This document shows positions 54,340-64,000 of a stretch of 64,000 bases of DNA, piece after piece. The notes under the pieces are model-generated. The model saw only the letters and a list, made by a program, of their open reading frames with translations, was not told the DNA's origin and made no database searches. The position numbers were made by a program, and so were the translations under genes. The first letter of the stretch is position 1; each line of letters begins with the position of its first letter. Source of the DNA: Miscanthus floridulus (Eukaryota > Streptophyta > Magnoliopsida > Poales > Poaceae); assembly GCF_019320115.1 (NCBI RefSeq), contig NC_089591.1, positions 23,786,502-23,850,501 on the forward strand. The letters are read 5' to 3'.

Positions 54340-57117
54340 TAAAATGTGAATCCATTGATCTCATACCATTTGTACTTAAGATATGTACTTGAAGGTCCCT
54401 TGGCTAAGGCATACAGTTGATTACCCAACTTTATTCCAAGCAAGCGGCGTCGTAACCAGTTGACAAATTCCTCTTTATGTTTTTTATCCAGCCAAGCCTG
54501 TCACCTTCTCAGATATAGAGTTTGCAGCGATTGCCTGTGCTCGTCAATGTATGGCATCACACCCTCAGCTTGCTAGAGAACAGCAAACTATGCTTGTCTA
54601 AAAGAAACAGAGTCGTCTATTATAACATATTTCTCTCCGATCATTCCTTTGCCACGTAGTCTTCCTCATGACGAGATTCTAGAACTCTGACCCTTTTGAT
54701 GTCCAGATAATATGTGCAGAACTCAATGGCCTCCTCCGTTGACTATCCTTCAACCATGCCCCCTTCTGGCCTAAATCTGTTCCTAACATATCTTCTGAAA
54801 ACTTTCATCAATCTTTCGAAAGGGAACATATGATATAGGTACATTGGGCCAAGGGATCTAATTTGGTCAACAAGATGAATGAGCAGATGCAATGAGATAT
54901 CAAAGTAAGTCGGCGAGAAATGCATCTCAAGCCTAACAAGAGTTTCAGCTATGTCTCGCTGCAACTGCTCTAGCGTGGACACATCAATGAACTTTTTTGA
55001 GATCACGTTGAAGAACGAGCATAGCTTTATGATTGGGGTGTAGACCATTGGGGGGAGGATACCACGCAGGGCAACAAGGAGCAGCTGAGTCATAATGCCT
55101 TGACAGTCATGGGCCTTCATTGGGCCATAGTTGAACTTGAGTTCTCTCATGTTCACTATCCTCTTTGGGTTCGCACAGTAGACCATCGGGACTTTGAGTT
55201 CATTGAAGAAAGAAATAAGCCCACGCTTTTCTTCCTTCTTCAATGTCCATGACGCAACTGGAAGTTTGAACTGACCATTCTCTATCTCCATGGACGCAGC
55301 TCCTTCCTGATTCCCAAGTGTTGCATGTCTAGGCATATGGCTAGTGAATCCTTTGATGTCCCCCCGGTGTCCATCAAGGTGTTAAGCGTGTTAGCGCACA
55401 TGTTTTTAGTGATGTGCATGGGATCAAGACAATGGCGTACACTCAGAAATGGCCAGTAAGGTAGTTTCCACAAAACCGATTTTTTCTTCAAAACGCTCCC
55501 ATCAGGCGCTGCTACTGCATTATCCCCCTTCCCAAGGACAACCTCTAGTTTGTTGAGTTCTCAAAGTATCACAGGCCCATCTCAATATTTTAGAGCTAAG
55601 CGTTTCTCAATAGTATCGTTGAAATCTTTTCTGTTCCTGCGGTAAGGGTGATCCTTAGGTAGGAACCTACGGTGTCCCATATAAAATATCTTTGAGTTAT
55701 TTGGTAGATTTACCACATCGGTGTCGTCCAAGCACTTGACAAATCCAGTATAGCCTTTTATCTTCTCTCCGGACAACGAACCTCAACCTGGCAGGTCGGT
55801 GATTGTAGCGATAAATACTCCCTTGATCGTGGCATGTTCCTTTTTGTACTCATCCCAAACATCCGGCACCCCCTTTTCAAACATCTCCACTAGTTCATCG
55901 ATCACTGGTTCTAGAAACACATTGATGTCATTCCCAGGTTGTCTTGGCCCTTGGATTAGTAGTGGCATCTGGATGTACGATCGCTTTATACAGACCCAAG
56001 GTGGAAGGTTGTATATATACAGAGCGTCACTGGCTAGGTGCTATGATTGCTTCTAACCTGGTCGAAAGGATTCATCCCATCTGTTCTCAAAGCAAACCAA
56101 AGGTGCCTTACCTCTCCACCAATGTCCTTATAGAACATAGTATTAACAGTCCTCCAGTCATGCTCATCGGTGGGGTGCCTTGTCATTGTATCTTTCTTAC
56201 GCTCTTCGTCATGCCAGCGTAACAACTTGGCTGACTTTGCACATGCAAACAACCTATGCACCCGTGGAGCTATAGGGAAATACTAAACGACCTTTATGGA
56301 ATCTCCTCTGGTCTTGGTACCCTCATCTGACGGCTCTTTCTTGTACCGTGGAGCTTCACACTTGGGCACTTGTTCAAGTCTTTGTATTTTTCTCCATGGT
56401 ACAATATGCAATCATTAGAACACGCATGGATTTTTCAACCTCGAGGCCGATGGGGCAGATCATTTGCTTGGCCAAGTATGTCTTTTCTGGTAACTTATTT
56501 TTTTCTAGAAGCATTTTACTTATTATACCTAATAACTGATCGAAGCCTTTATCGCCCAATCCGTTTGTCGATTTGAACTCTAATAGCATGATGTCGACTT
56601 TCAGTTTGCTCATTAGACAATTCTTATACAATAGTGTTTTTTCATCTTGTCTCATTTTCTCTAGCTTTCTTAGCTGTCTTTCACTAAGACATATGGCCTC
56701 TACATTACGTAGCAGCTGAGAAATGACATCATTATTATCATTGGTGTCGTCAACTAGCGTGTTCCTAAACACATTATTAACTGTAGCCATATGTTTCGTA
56801 TTGACACCGGGTTCCTCATCAGCATCGTGGATGGCTACGTCAGGCATGACCACATCATCATCATTTTCCTGTGGAACATTCACACCAACCTCGCCATTCA
56901 TAGTCCATATCGTATAGTTTAGCATGAACCCTCTGATAATCAAGTGCGATCGTATAGACTCAATTTGATAAAAGTTCCTTTGATTCTTGCAATCTTTGCA
57001 TGGGCAGAAGATATGGTTTCCATTCCCAGCTTGGGCTTTGGCATCGGTGATAAACTGGCTGACGCCATGCATGTATCGCTTGTCCGTTCGGGACAGATGC
57101 ATCCACTCTCGATCCAT
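54340..57117 (-). pseudogene. TNP2-type transposase of the large CACTA (main part)
   Basis: From the right: transposase-associated domain (MDREWMHLSRTDKRYMHGVS, IFCPCKDCKNQR) from 57117. The Transposase_21 start is SKMLLEKNKLPEKTYLAKQM, then GGEVRHLWFALRTDGMNPFD (56.1 kb), MPLLIQGPRQPGNDINVFLE, YTGFVKCLDDTDVVNLPNNS and LSVRHCLDPMHITKNMCANT. DUF4218 lies at 55336-54743 (NMRELKFNYGPMKAHDCQGI, HFSPTYFDISLHLLIHLVDQ). The last part is KYKWYEINGFTFYT at 54380, where the nested CACTA cuts in. Frame changes occur near 56440, 56000 and 55320. Transposase_21 proteins catalyse CACTA movement; this copy cannot. Confidence 0.9.
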
Positions 57118-58050
57118 CTCTGCACAAGAAAATATTGAGACAGTAATTACAAAGGATTAATAAGAAATTGAGCTTCATGAACAACAATTGTAGCTCGAAA
57201 GTATCATTTTTAGAAAACATTATTGTACACTAATTATTGGAAAATTGAAATTTATAGCCCCGGTCGTGTAAATTGAAAATCATAGTAAAAAAACAATTAT
57301 TGCATAATAATGAATAATAACTATTCTACTCCATGCTACATAAAAATGGAGACACTTATTTTAAAAAAGACTAAAATTGGAGACATGATCATGAACAACA
57401 ATATAGCTACAAACAATGCCCATATAAATTGAAAAACGTAGCCCCATAAAAAAAATATTGCACAATAATGAAGAACAACTATTCTACTTCATGCCACATA
57501 AAAATGGAGACACTAATTTTAAAAATAAGTCTAAAATTGGAGACGTGATCACAAACAACAATGTAGCTCCAAATAATGCGTTGTTATGTGACAGATTAAT
57601 TTTCTCAACAAATTGTAAAAGAATCTACTCTACTTATTGGAACTAATTATAGCATCACATACTAATAATGATGATCTTGACCACCATGGAATAATTAGCT
57701 AGGAATTTTAATATGTTCATAGACGCCAACCTTTTGGAATGATGGATTCACCACAATTTGTGCCTGGCAAAAATTTCCAATTGGAAAAGTACTCTCTAGA
57801 ATGGAGAAAGAACTAGAATGAGAATCAAGCAATGTAGTCATCAAAATGAAGCTAATTAAGAAACAAAATCAAAGGAGTGGATGTTTGCTACTAACCTTAA
57901 AGTAAAAAGATCAAGCCATTCTTCAAAATCCAAGCACTAGCTTCATGGTGAAGAGCAGCCGCAATAATGGAGGGAAGGGCTCAAACGCGCGCCTCTATTC
58001 TTGGGGTGGAAGAGAGGAGGAAGAAGAGGATGGCTACAGCCTTTTTGTGC
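57118..58050 (-). other. Leader and intron region of the CACTA transposase
   Basis: 57140-57900 is AT-rich with two similar halves (57240-57400 and 57415-57560 share 'attgcataataatga'-like and 'ggagaca' blocks). 57930-58050 is a GC-richer leader with 'ggaagagaggaggaagaagag', inverted and similar to 19195-19250 of the small CACTA. Consistent with 5' leader plus intron. Confidence 0.5.
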
Positions 58051-58330
58051 TGTAGGCTTATCACTGTCGGTCCATGGATAGAACCGATAGTGATAGAGCC
58101 CAATCACTGTCGGCTCTTGGCTTGAACCGGCAGTGATACGTGGCCATCAAGCCACTGCCGGTTAGAGACACAAACAGGCAGTGATAATTGTCATCGCTGC
58201 CGGTTCGGTCACATCCCAAATCAATTTCTGGTTTTCAGAGCGAAGAACCGCTAGTAAAGGATCAACACTGCTGGTTCTCCTAAATCCGATAGTGATGAGG
58301 CCGGTAGTGAAGTGCTATTCTGTAGTAGTG
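58050..58330 (-). repeat. Right subterminal array and terminus of large CACTA
   Basis: About nine 'cactgccggtt' motifs in alternating orientation, ending in ...TGAAGTGCTATTCTGTAGTAGTG. It is the transposase-promoter end. Confidence 0.9.
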
Positions 58331-58612
58331 AAAGGGCAAAAAAAAACAATAGCAGCATGTAACTTCACTTCACTTGCCGTAGCTCGAATGTGAGTCACTG
58401 ACACCCTGACAAGCTGCTTTACCCTCCTTTTTTCCTGTCTTCTTCACGAGTAGATGTTTTATTTCCTGTGAAAAGTGCATCCAGCTACAGTAAAATAGAG
58501 GAAAGGAATTGATACTTTCATTTGTTCCAAACGGTCCAGTTTAGTTCCTTTCCTTTGTTTTTAGATTCATATGATTTTCCTTCAAAAATCCCTTGTTCCA
58601 AACGCCCCCCCT

Positions 58613-61186
58613 ACTATATGATAGCATGTATTGGAGTTCTTGATATTAAACTATCATTGTACAAATTATTAATTTTTTTAGCAAAAATGCAATAACTGAT
58701 CCAAACATAGTTATCGACACAATTCTTTTCCATTGGAGCATTCAACATGGTTTTGCTACTATTTATTCATATTGAATTAGTTTTTTCACACATTAAATAA
58801 GAAGAGAATTTTGCGATTTAAAAACATATATATAGAGAGGGTACATTAGGTTATTTTAATTGTTCCATAATGACAAAGATAGAAAATTTAGATACAAATT
58901 AGATGTTATCTTAGGTTATGTTTTGATAATCTCATATACAAATAAAAAAACAAATGATATCGTCTGTCCGGTGAACAAATGTCCCACTCTCAACCATCGC
59001 CGCTCCTATCAATCCCACACGCTACCGCAAGTAGTCCACTTAGCACAGACATCTGCCTATTCCGTCGCCTCACCCCGCACATTCTATCCGCTCTGCCCTC
59101 CCTAATTCCCCATCTCATATATCTCTTCCCTAAACCTCCCCTTTAGTCGCCCACCACCATCCACCATGGATACTCCGAGAGCCCCTTCCATCTGCTGCCC
59201 TTGTAGGTCTTTGTGAAGTACTGCGGTTGCCTAGCTATTGTGCATGACATGATCTTGAGCATGTGGCAGGCATGCCCCAGATGCCTCTGCCTCCCACTTA
59301 CCGCTAAACGAAGGCCAAAGTTGAGTCCGATGGAGCGGTGTCCGTGAGACTCTTGGATTTGGTGTGGAGGTCACAGATTTAGTGTGGATGTCACCTCTAG
59401 GTGAGTGTCCATTGATTTTGTACACTAGGGATGTCCACTGTCAGTGGAGAACCCATCCTCATATCTTTGCAAGTCTCTGATCCTAAGGTATGACACGAAG
59501 CGGCTAGCCTTGGCCTGCGCCTAATTTGTGTGAGGACGGCGCAGAGGAGCAGTCGTCAGCCTTGGAGTGGACCACCGGCTAGGATGTCAAGCATAGGAGC
59601 GGCTCATCAGTCAAGGGTGGCGTGAAGAGGTGATGCCTATGGCATGCTACTCTATCATGTTACACCATCCTCTCGGCTCCTCTCTCACATCATGCTACTT
59701 GTCCAATGTTGATGATAGAGATCGAGCACGACTGAGTCGGATGACGACTCCGCCACTAAAACATACACCAAGAACAATGACTCCATAAGTGTTGCTATAA
59801 GTTGGTAAAGCGACTAAGGATCCGTCGGTATAACACTTTAGAGACCGATGGCACTAGATGGTGTAAGTGGCGGTATAAAGTTATACCAACCGACACATTT
59901 GTACCGACTGACAGTTAGACGCTATTAGTTATACCGACACATGTTTTGTTACAAGCTTTTGCCGACCAATAGTTTAACAGTATATACATCTATCCCTACG
60001 AATTGACATGATTATATACAATTAATATACACTAACTGTATAATTTCAAGCATGTTCAACATCCATAACATTACTCATCAACACACCATAATCCATAGCA
60101 GTTCACATTAGCCATCAAGAACATAATTTAGATAAACATATCTCAAGTTTTCATTGAAGCCAAGATTTGCACTTGGGCATCTTTTCAGAAGAAAAAGTAC
60201 ACAGGCAACCTAGCTAGCTAGGTCAAATGGCAATCACAAGTCAAATGTAGCTTACATAATCTAATTAAGTTCACTACAAAACGGCTCATCTCCAATTACT
60301 GAAAAACACAATATCATTGGTGAGCCTTCAATTGATCTCCATGCTATTGACATTATCTGACCTCTCACAACCTCTAGGTCCTCCCACTTGAACAAATTCA
60401 AGGTCACATTTGTTACTAAAACTTTTATAGATTTTTTAGGATACTTTTCTCGATTTCCTAGAGCTAAATATATATATTTTAAAGTTTCCATAGATATTAT
60501 CACAAACTCTAAATTTTTTTGGATTTTTTATCCTAAGATATCTCTAGTACTTATTTTCTAAAAGTTATAAAAATTTAGAGACATTTTTTATGGTTCAAAA
60601 CACTATCGCTTATTAAAAAAGACAAATTTCCCTTCAAAACTACTTGATACCACGCAAGCTGATAGTTCGAAAAGTTTTGAGAGTTCGTGGGTATGATATC
60701 TAGTTTTACAGTTCAAGGAGGAAAGTCATACCACAAAGATAAAACATACCTTTTTTTTCCACCGGACAAACCACAATGCCACCCAACAGCAGAGCCTGCT
60801 CTCTCCCTCTTATCTTTCTCATGCCTGTTTGATCCATGTAGCTTAGCTTGTTTCCTCTGTTTCATCCATTAGGGCGTCCGAAATGTGGGAAATAAGAACT
60901 CTTAAGGAAGAGGTGGTGTTCATGGTGTCAGTATTATACACAAGCGTGTCGATCCTAAGCCAAAAAAAACTTAGGGACCGATAATCAGATATTAAGTTTT
61001 ATATTTCTTACTCAAATGGATTATTCCGCAAGCACAGAATTATCGATGCAGCACCAGTGACATCCATTTCGCCATTCTTCCATGAGTGTATATCATCTGC
61101 AGGTGGTATCCAAGTTTCATCGCGGTAGCAGATGGAGCGGTGAAAGGAGGCAAGCGCGCCCGAGTCAAAAGAAGGGGCGAAGTGAG
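58613..61186. other. Unassigned intergenic sequence
   Basis: AT-rich, with a C-rich island at 58970-59160 and mixed sequence to 59760. 59780-59990 contains several 'ataccgac', 'accgaca' and 'gtcggtataa' words in both orientations, which could be an eroded TIR element. 60000-61090 is AT-rich. No ORF with a recognised domain. Confidence 0.4.
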
Positions 61187-61701
61187 CAGTGGCAGAACCA
61201 GCTAAATCATAAAGCGGGGGCAGACAAATTTAGGAACCATTAGTTCCTACTTGAATTAGCATACAAACCGAATTAAAAAATTTCCATGATTATCATAGCA
61301 AATTAGCGATTCAAAAAAATAGGAATCGTTTGCACCTGGAGACTTGCTCCTGCTCGGCTGCTCCTGTTGTTGATAGTCCTACGGCATTACAGCTACCAGC
61401 CAAGTTCGGCAGTTCCGCACCGACTAAGCGAGCCACGACACAGTGACGGCCTGACGGGACGGCGCTACGCCTCGAGCCCTCGACCGTCGTCTCGTCCACT
61501 CGTCAGCACCATCCTCCGCGTGGAGAACCGGAGAAGCCGCCCGTAAAGTCACAGATGCGCTGTGGCCCGATGCGTGGGAGTCTAAAGACGTTTCCCTTCC
61601 ATGATACGATCCGTGACCCCTTCTCTTCTATGCTGGGCTGGGCCACCGACAATGAGCAGGGGGGCCGACCCCTGGTTGCCACCCCCGTAGTTCCGCCACT
61701 G
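61187..61701. mobile_element. hAT-like non-autonomous element
   Basis: 515 bp with terminal inverted repeats CAGTGGCAGAACCAG (left) and CAGTGGCGGAACTAC (right, read inward), the same TIR type as the MITE at 26189. Flanking eight bases are only partly alike, so the target duplication is eroded. Overlapping short ORFs are not convincing. Confidence 0.6.
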
Positions 61702-61863
61702 GAAAATGAGGGAGGCCGGTTGAGGACCGAAAGCGCAGTCCGCGGAGGCTGAAGGCAGCTCGACCTAGGTTGTCCCCTCCTGGTGTCACGGGCAACCAGG
61801 CGTTAACCAAGGATGGTAACGACCAGGGGCGGTGGTGACCGCTGGTCTGAATTGCCCTGAATC

Positions 61864-62104
61864 TGTTGGGATATGCTCCGAATCTAGAGCAGTTGTGAGA
61901 GCAGTCTGGCCTTGTGTAAAGCCTACGGGCATGTATAAATATGACCCTCAGAGGTCGCTGTTAAAGGAGGATGAGTAATGAAACCAATTGTCCGTAGACT
62001 CACTTCGCCATTCCCTTTTCGTCACATCTTCGCTACACTCCCTTCGCGGGTTCTCGCTAGCTTAGTAATCACCTGGTGTTCGAAGGCTTAGGCTGAGAAC
62101 AACA
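61864..62104 (+). repeat. Short copia-like LTR
   Basis: 241 bp from TGTTGGGATATG to GAGAACAACA: complementary TGTTG/CAACA ends, a TATA-like 'tgtataaatatg' near 61933 and a C/T-rich 3' part. Followed at once by a primer-site-like sequence. No internal genes or second LTR are seen, so either a truncated copia or a TRIM-like element. Confidence 0.65.
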
Positions 62105-62118
62105 GGTATGAGATATAG
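62105..62118 (+). promoter_or_regulatory. Initiator-Met-type primer-binding site
   Basis: 'ggtatgagatatag' directly after the LTR resembles the plant copia primer site TGGTATCAGAGC, complementary to the 3' end of initiator tRNA-Met, with a C-to-G change and a decayed tail. Confidence 0.55.
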
Positions 62119-62830
62119 TATGCCAAATTCAAAAACGGGTCCAAAACGATTTAGATGTTATCCTGACCATTTTCTACTTTTTCATTTTTTATTCGGGATA
62201 TCCTGTTTTTTAAATACAGTATATACCGATTTTGGCCCACTAAGTCCAACTCAACTACGGCAAGTCGGAATCTTAGAAAAATTGTATTTTTTCATACGAT
62301 CTAGGATGAATATGATTTTTAGATGGAAATTATAGCTCTCGACGAGATCTACAACTTTGTAGTTTTGAGTTTTTTTAATTTGAGGTCGCTTAAGATGATA
62401 AAAAAGTTAAACAAAGTTTCAGCAGTGTATATATTTATCGCATACAAGCGTTTGTCGCCATAGAAAAATCATATCTTTCTTATACAGTGTCAAATGGAGA
62501 TACTTTTTATATGAAAGTTGTAGCACATGTTAATTGTTATGCACTTGTTAATTGTTATGCCATTGGTCCTACAGGTCGGTCTTTCATATTGATCTTTCGT
62601 GTACCGATCGTGTTCGACATAATTCTGCTTGAATGAGTTCGTTTTCGAAATTCTTGATATTCCGTAAGTTTGTATTTGTTTTCGTGTCTGGCTTTATCGC
62701 TTTCACTTTCGTTTTCCTATTTAAATGTAGAAGTAGAAAACAGTTGAGGGGGTTTCCGTCCATTTTCATCTCTATTCTCTTCTATGTTGACCTTATCAGA
62801 CTCTTCCAAAAAAACTACACCCCAAAGACA
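62119..62830. other. Unassigned AT-rich sequence
   Basis: Contains words common in eroded grass repeats ('cgagatctacaactttgtag', 'tatgaaagttgtag') but no element I can bound and no gene. Confidence 0.35.
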
Positions 62831-63290
62831 CTACACTAGGTCCCTTTGCAAAAAGGGACTTATAAAAACCTTTGGTCATGAACATGTCCACTAGGGCCTT
62901 CTAAGTGATCTATTGTTTTCTTTTTACTTCTTTTATTTGCTACAACATGGGAATATGCTGTATTCCAATGTCCTTCCAGAATATCTCTATCTCTATACCT
63001 CGGCCTAATTTTAATTTCTTGCATTCTCCAAAACTTAGCCAACTCTGATTCTAAAACCCCCATCCTCTCTGGTTCTGAATCAATCAGACTTCTCAATTCA
63101 GCCAACTCTTCAAACCTACCATACTCTCTTACAACTGAACCTTCTACTTATTCATTTTAGCAATCTGGTTAGAACCCAGCCTCTAACTAACCTTCTGAAA
63201 GTTCTAACTCTAAATTGCCAAATATCCATACTCTTCTTAGCATAGCAAGGAGTTTCCCAAGCTTTCTCCACTACTTTCCCAAAAGACTAT
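62831..63290 (-). pseudogene. L1-type LINE ORF2 fragment
   Basis: Minus-strand open segment 63105-62860: SLIDSEPERMGVLESELAKF, RPRYRDRDILEGHWNTAYSH, VVANKRSKKKTIDHLEGPSG. This is the linker between endonuclease and reverse transcriptase in plant L1 ORF2 (the 'LEGDxNTxYFHxxANxRxRKK' pattern). Upstream sequence to 63290 continues the similarity (frame-broken). No RT core is present. Confidence 0.8.
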
Positions 63291-64000
63291 TTGTAACCAC
63301 TTCTCAAATCTAAACCTCTTATTAAAGTAAAGGTCTGGGTTATCGTTTGACTTTTTTTTAAGAAAAGTAGTATTTTCCTCAGTATGTGATCATAGTGTGA
63401 TATGGACAAATATTGTAGATGGAAGGAGCATGGAATCACAATCATTTTCGTTTTGGAAAAAAATAGATCATTTTGGAACAGATGCAATACTACTTAGCTC
63501 ATTGCGAAAAAACAACAAAAATGGATACACGCCGGTTATTTAGAAGTCAGGCTTCCATGGCATCAATCAATCCTCCCAATTACTCGTGGTCTTGAGTGGA
63601 CATCTGGGCACATCGAGCTGTACAAGAGCAGCCTCTATTGTCGCTTTTAATTGAGCACCATCCATTTCTTCAATCTGCATATCAAAAACACTTCTATGTT
63701 AGCCTTCCAAAAAACACTTCTATGTTTCAGAAAAAACAGCTTGCACGACAACTAATATTGGCATCAGTATAGATTCAGCATAGATGTGCTGTGGTTTTTT
63801 TATCTCCGTTGAAATTGATAATTGCAATCGTCTTTGTTTCCCACTAGAAGATTACCGCCATAATATTATGTCTAAACATAATCTCCAGCTAGCCAGAGCC
63901 TGTCTTGAAAGACCCAACTGGTGTACGGAAATCCGTTGTGGTTCACTTAGGGCTCGTTTGGTATGCTAGAGCAGTTCCAATTTTGCCTTGAAACATAAGA
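63291..64000. other. Unassigned sequence at window end
   Basis: AT-rich, no domain. At 63950 'agggctcgtttggtatgctagagcag' resembles the ends of short TIR elements common in grasses, but the rest lies beyond the window. Confidence 0.35.

Larger units (their letters stand above)
35849..58330 (-). mobile_element. 22.5-kb CACTA (En/Spm) element with extra genes
   Basis: The left end reads CACTACTACAGAATAGCACTTCACC and the right end is its complement for about 25 bases. AAA flanks both ends (35846-35848 and 58331-58333). Subterminal arrays of CACTGYCGGTT lie inside both ends and again at 42.0-42.5, 45.4 and 46.4-46.6 kb. Genes run right to left: TNP2-type transposase, an unrecognised gene, a small hybrid-binding-domain ORF, then TNPA-like/Ulp1-like. 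Nested inside are another CACTA, a LINE piece, MITE-like repeats and a satellite. The extra internal subterminal arrays suggest fusion of, or nesting between, related CACTA copies. Every large gene has stops or frame breaks, so it is not autonomous now. Confidence 0.88.
35698..58612. mobile_element. Older MITE-like repeat split by the 22.5-kb CACTA
   Basis: The left part (35698-35848) starts tagggcttgttcggaacgg. The right part (58331-58612) ends in cttgttccaaacgccccccc. Read inward the two ends are similar (GGGCTTGTTCGGAACGG versus GGGCGTTTGGAACAAGG), both followed by 'ggaatt/ggatttt'-type sequence. This fits one short TIR repeat of about 430 bp interrupted by the CACTA at the AAA site. Superfamily not determined. 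Confidence 0.5.

Noticed and set aside
60261..60503. Minus-strand 80-codon ORF
   Set aside because: AT-rich context, no domain, no neighbouring exons.

Overview
This is a plant nuclear window, almost certainly from a grass and probably a panicoid such as sorghum, sugarcane or Miscanthus. That placement is inferred from the kinds of transposon present, not from a host marker gene. I found no intact host gene. Nearly all of the 64 kb can be read as nested, decayed transposable elements.

Layout. 1-2034 is probably a piece of a Del/Tekay-like LTR. 2035-4842 is a mosaic of Ty3/gypsy leader sequence and two LTR fragments (families A and B). 6208-17820 is a complete-length but decayed Tat-like gypsy element on the minus strand: LTRs of about 1.8 kb, gag, RT/RNase H, integrase and an antisense ORF near the 3' LTR. 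18919-21262 is a small CACTA deletion derivative with a TGC target duplication. 24381-28866 is a MuDR-type MULE with 146-bp terminal inverted repeats, a 9-bp target duplication and a three-exon transposase broken by three stop codons and a 158-bp hAT-like MITE. 29026-29908 is a short element with a perfect 10-bp target duplication. 30165-32500 is a family-B gypsy LTR plus leader and gag remnant, fused to a CACTA fragment (32515-34985) that carries a catalytically altered Ulp1-like segment.

35849-58330 is the centrepiece, a 22.5-kb CACTA (En/Spm) element with about 25-bp terminal inverted repeats and an AAA duplication, inserted in an older MITE-like repeat. Its genes run leftward: a TNP2-type transposase (57.1 to 54.3 kb, then 47.7 to 47.2 kb), an unrecognised multi-exon gene (45.0 to 44.1 kb), a small ORF with a ribonuclease H1 N-terminal/viroplasmin-type hybrid-binding domain plus a C-terminal membrane segment (39.9 to 39.5 kb), and a TNPA-like/Ulp1-like gene (39.3 to 36.4 kb). 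A second CACTA family (47746 to about 54339) has inserted inside the transposase C-terminal domain and carries its own seven-exon Transposase_24 gene on the plus strand. The large element also contains a three-unit satellite of about 495 bp, four tRNA-like modules in two inverted pairs, and a 400-bp GCC-rich duplication.

58613-64000 is sparse: a hAT-like element, a short copia-like LTR with its primer site, and a piece of L1-type LINE. The ORFs here work only as parts of element life cycles, and most are broken. The large CACTA with its unusual cargo is the best candidate for something not yet described.
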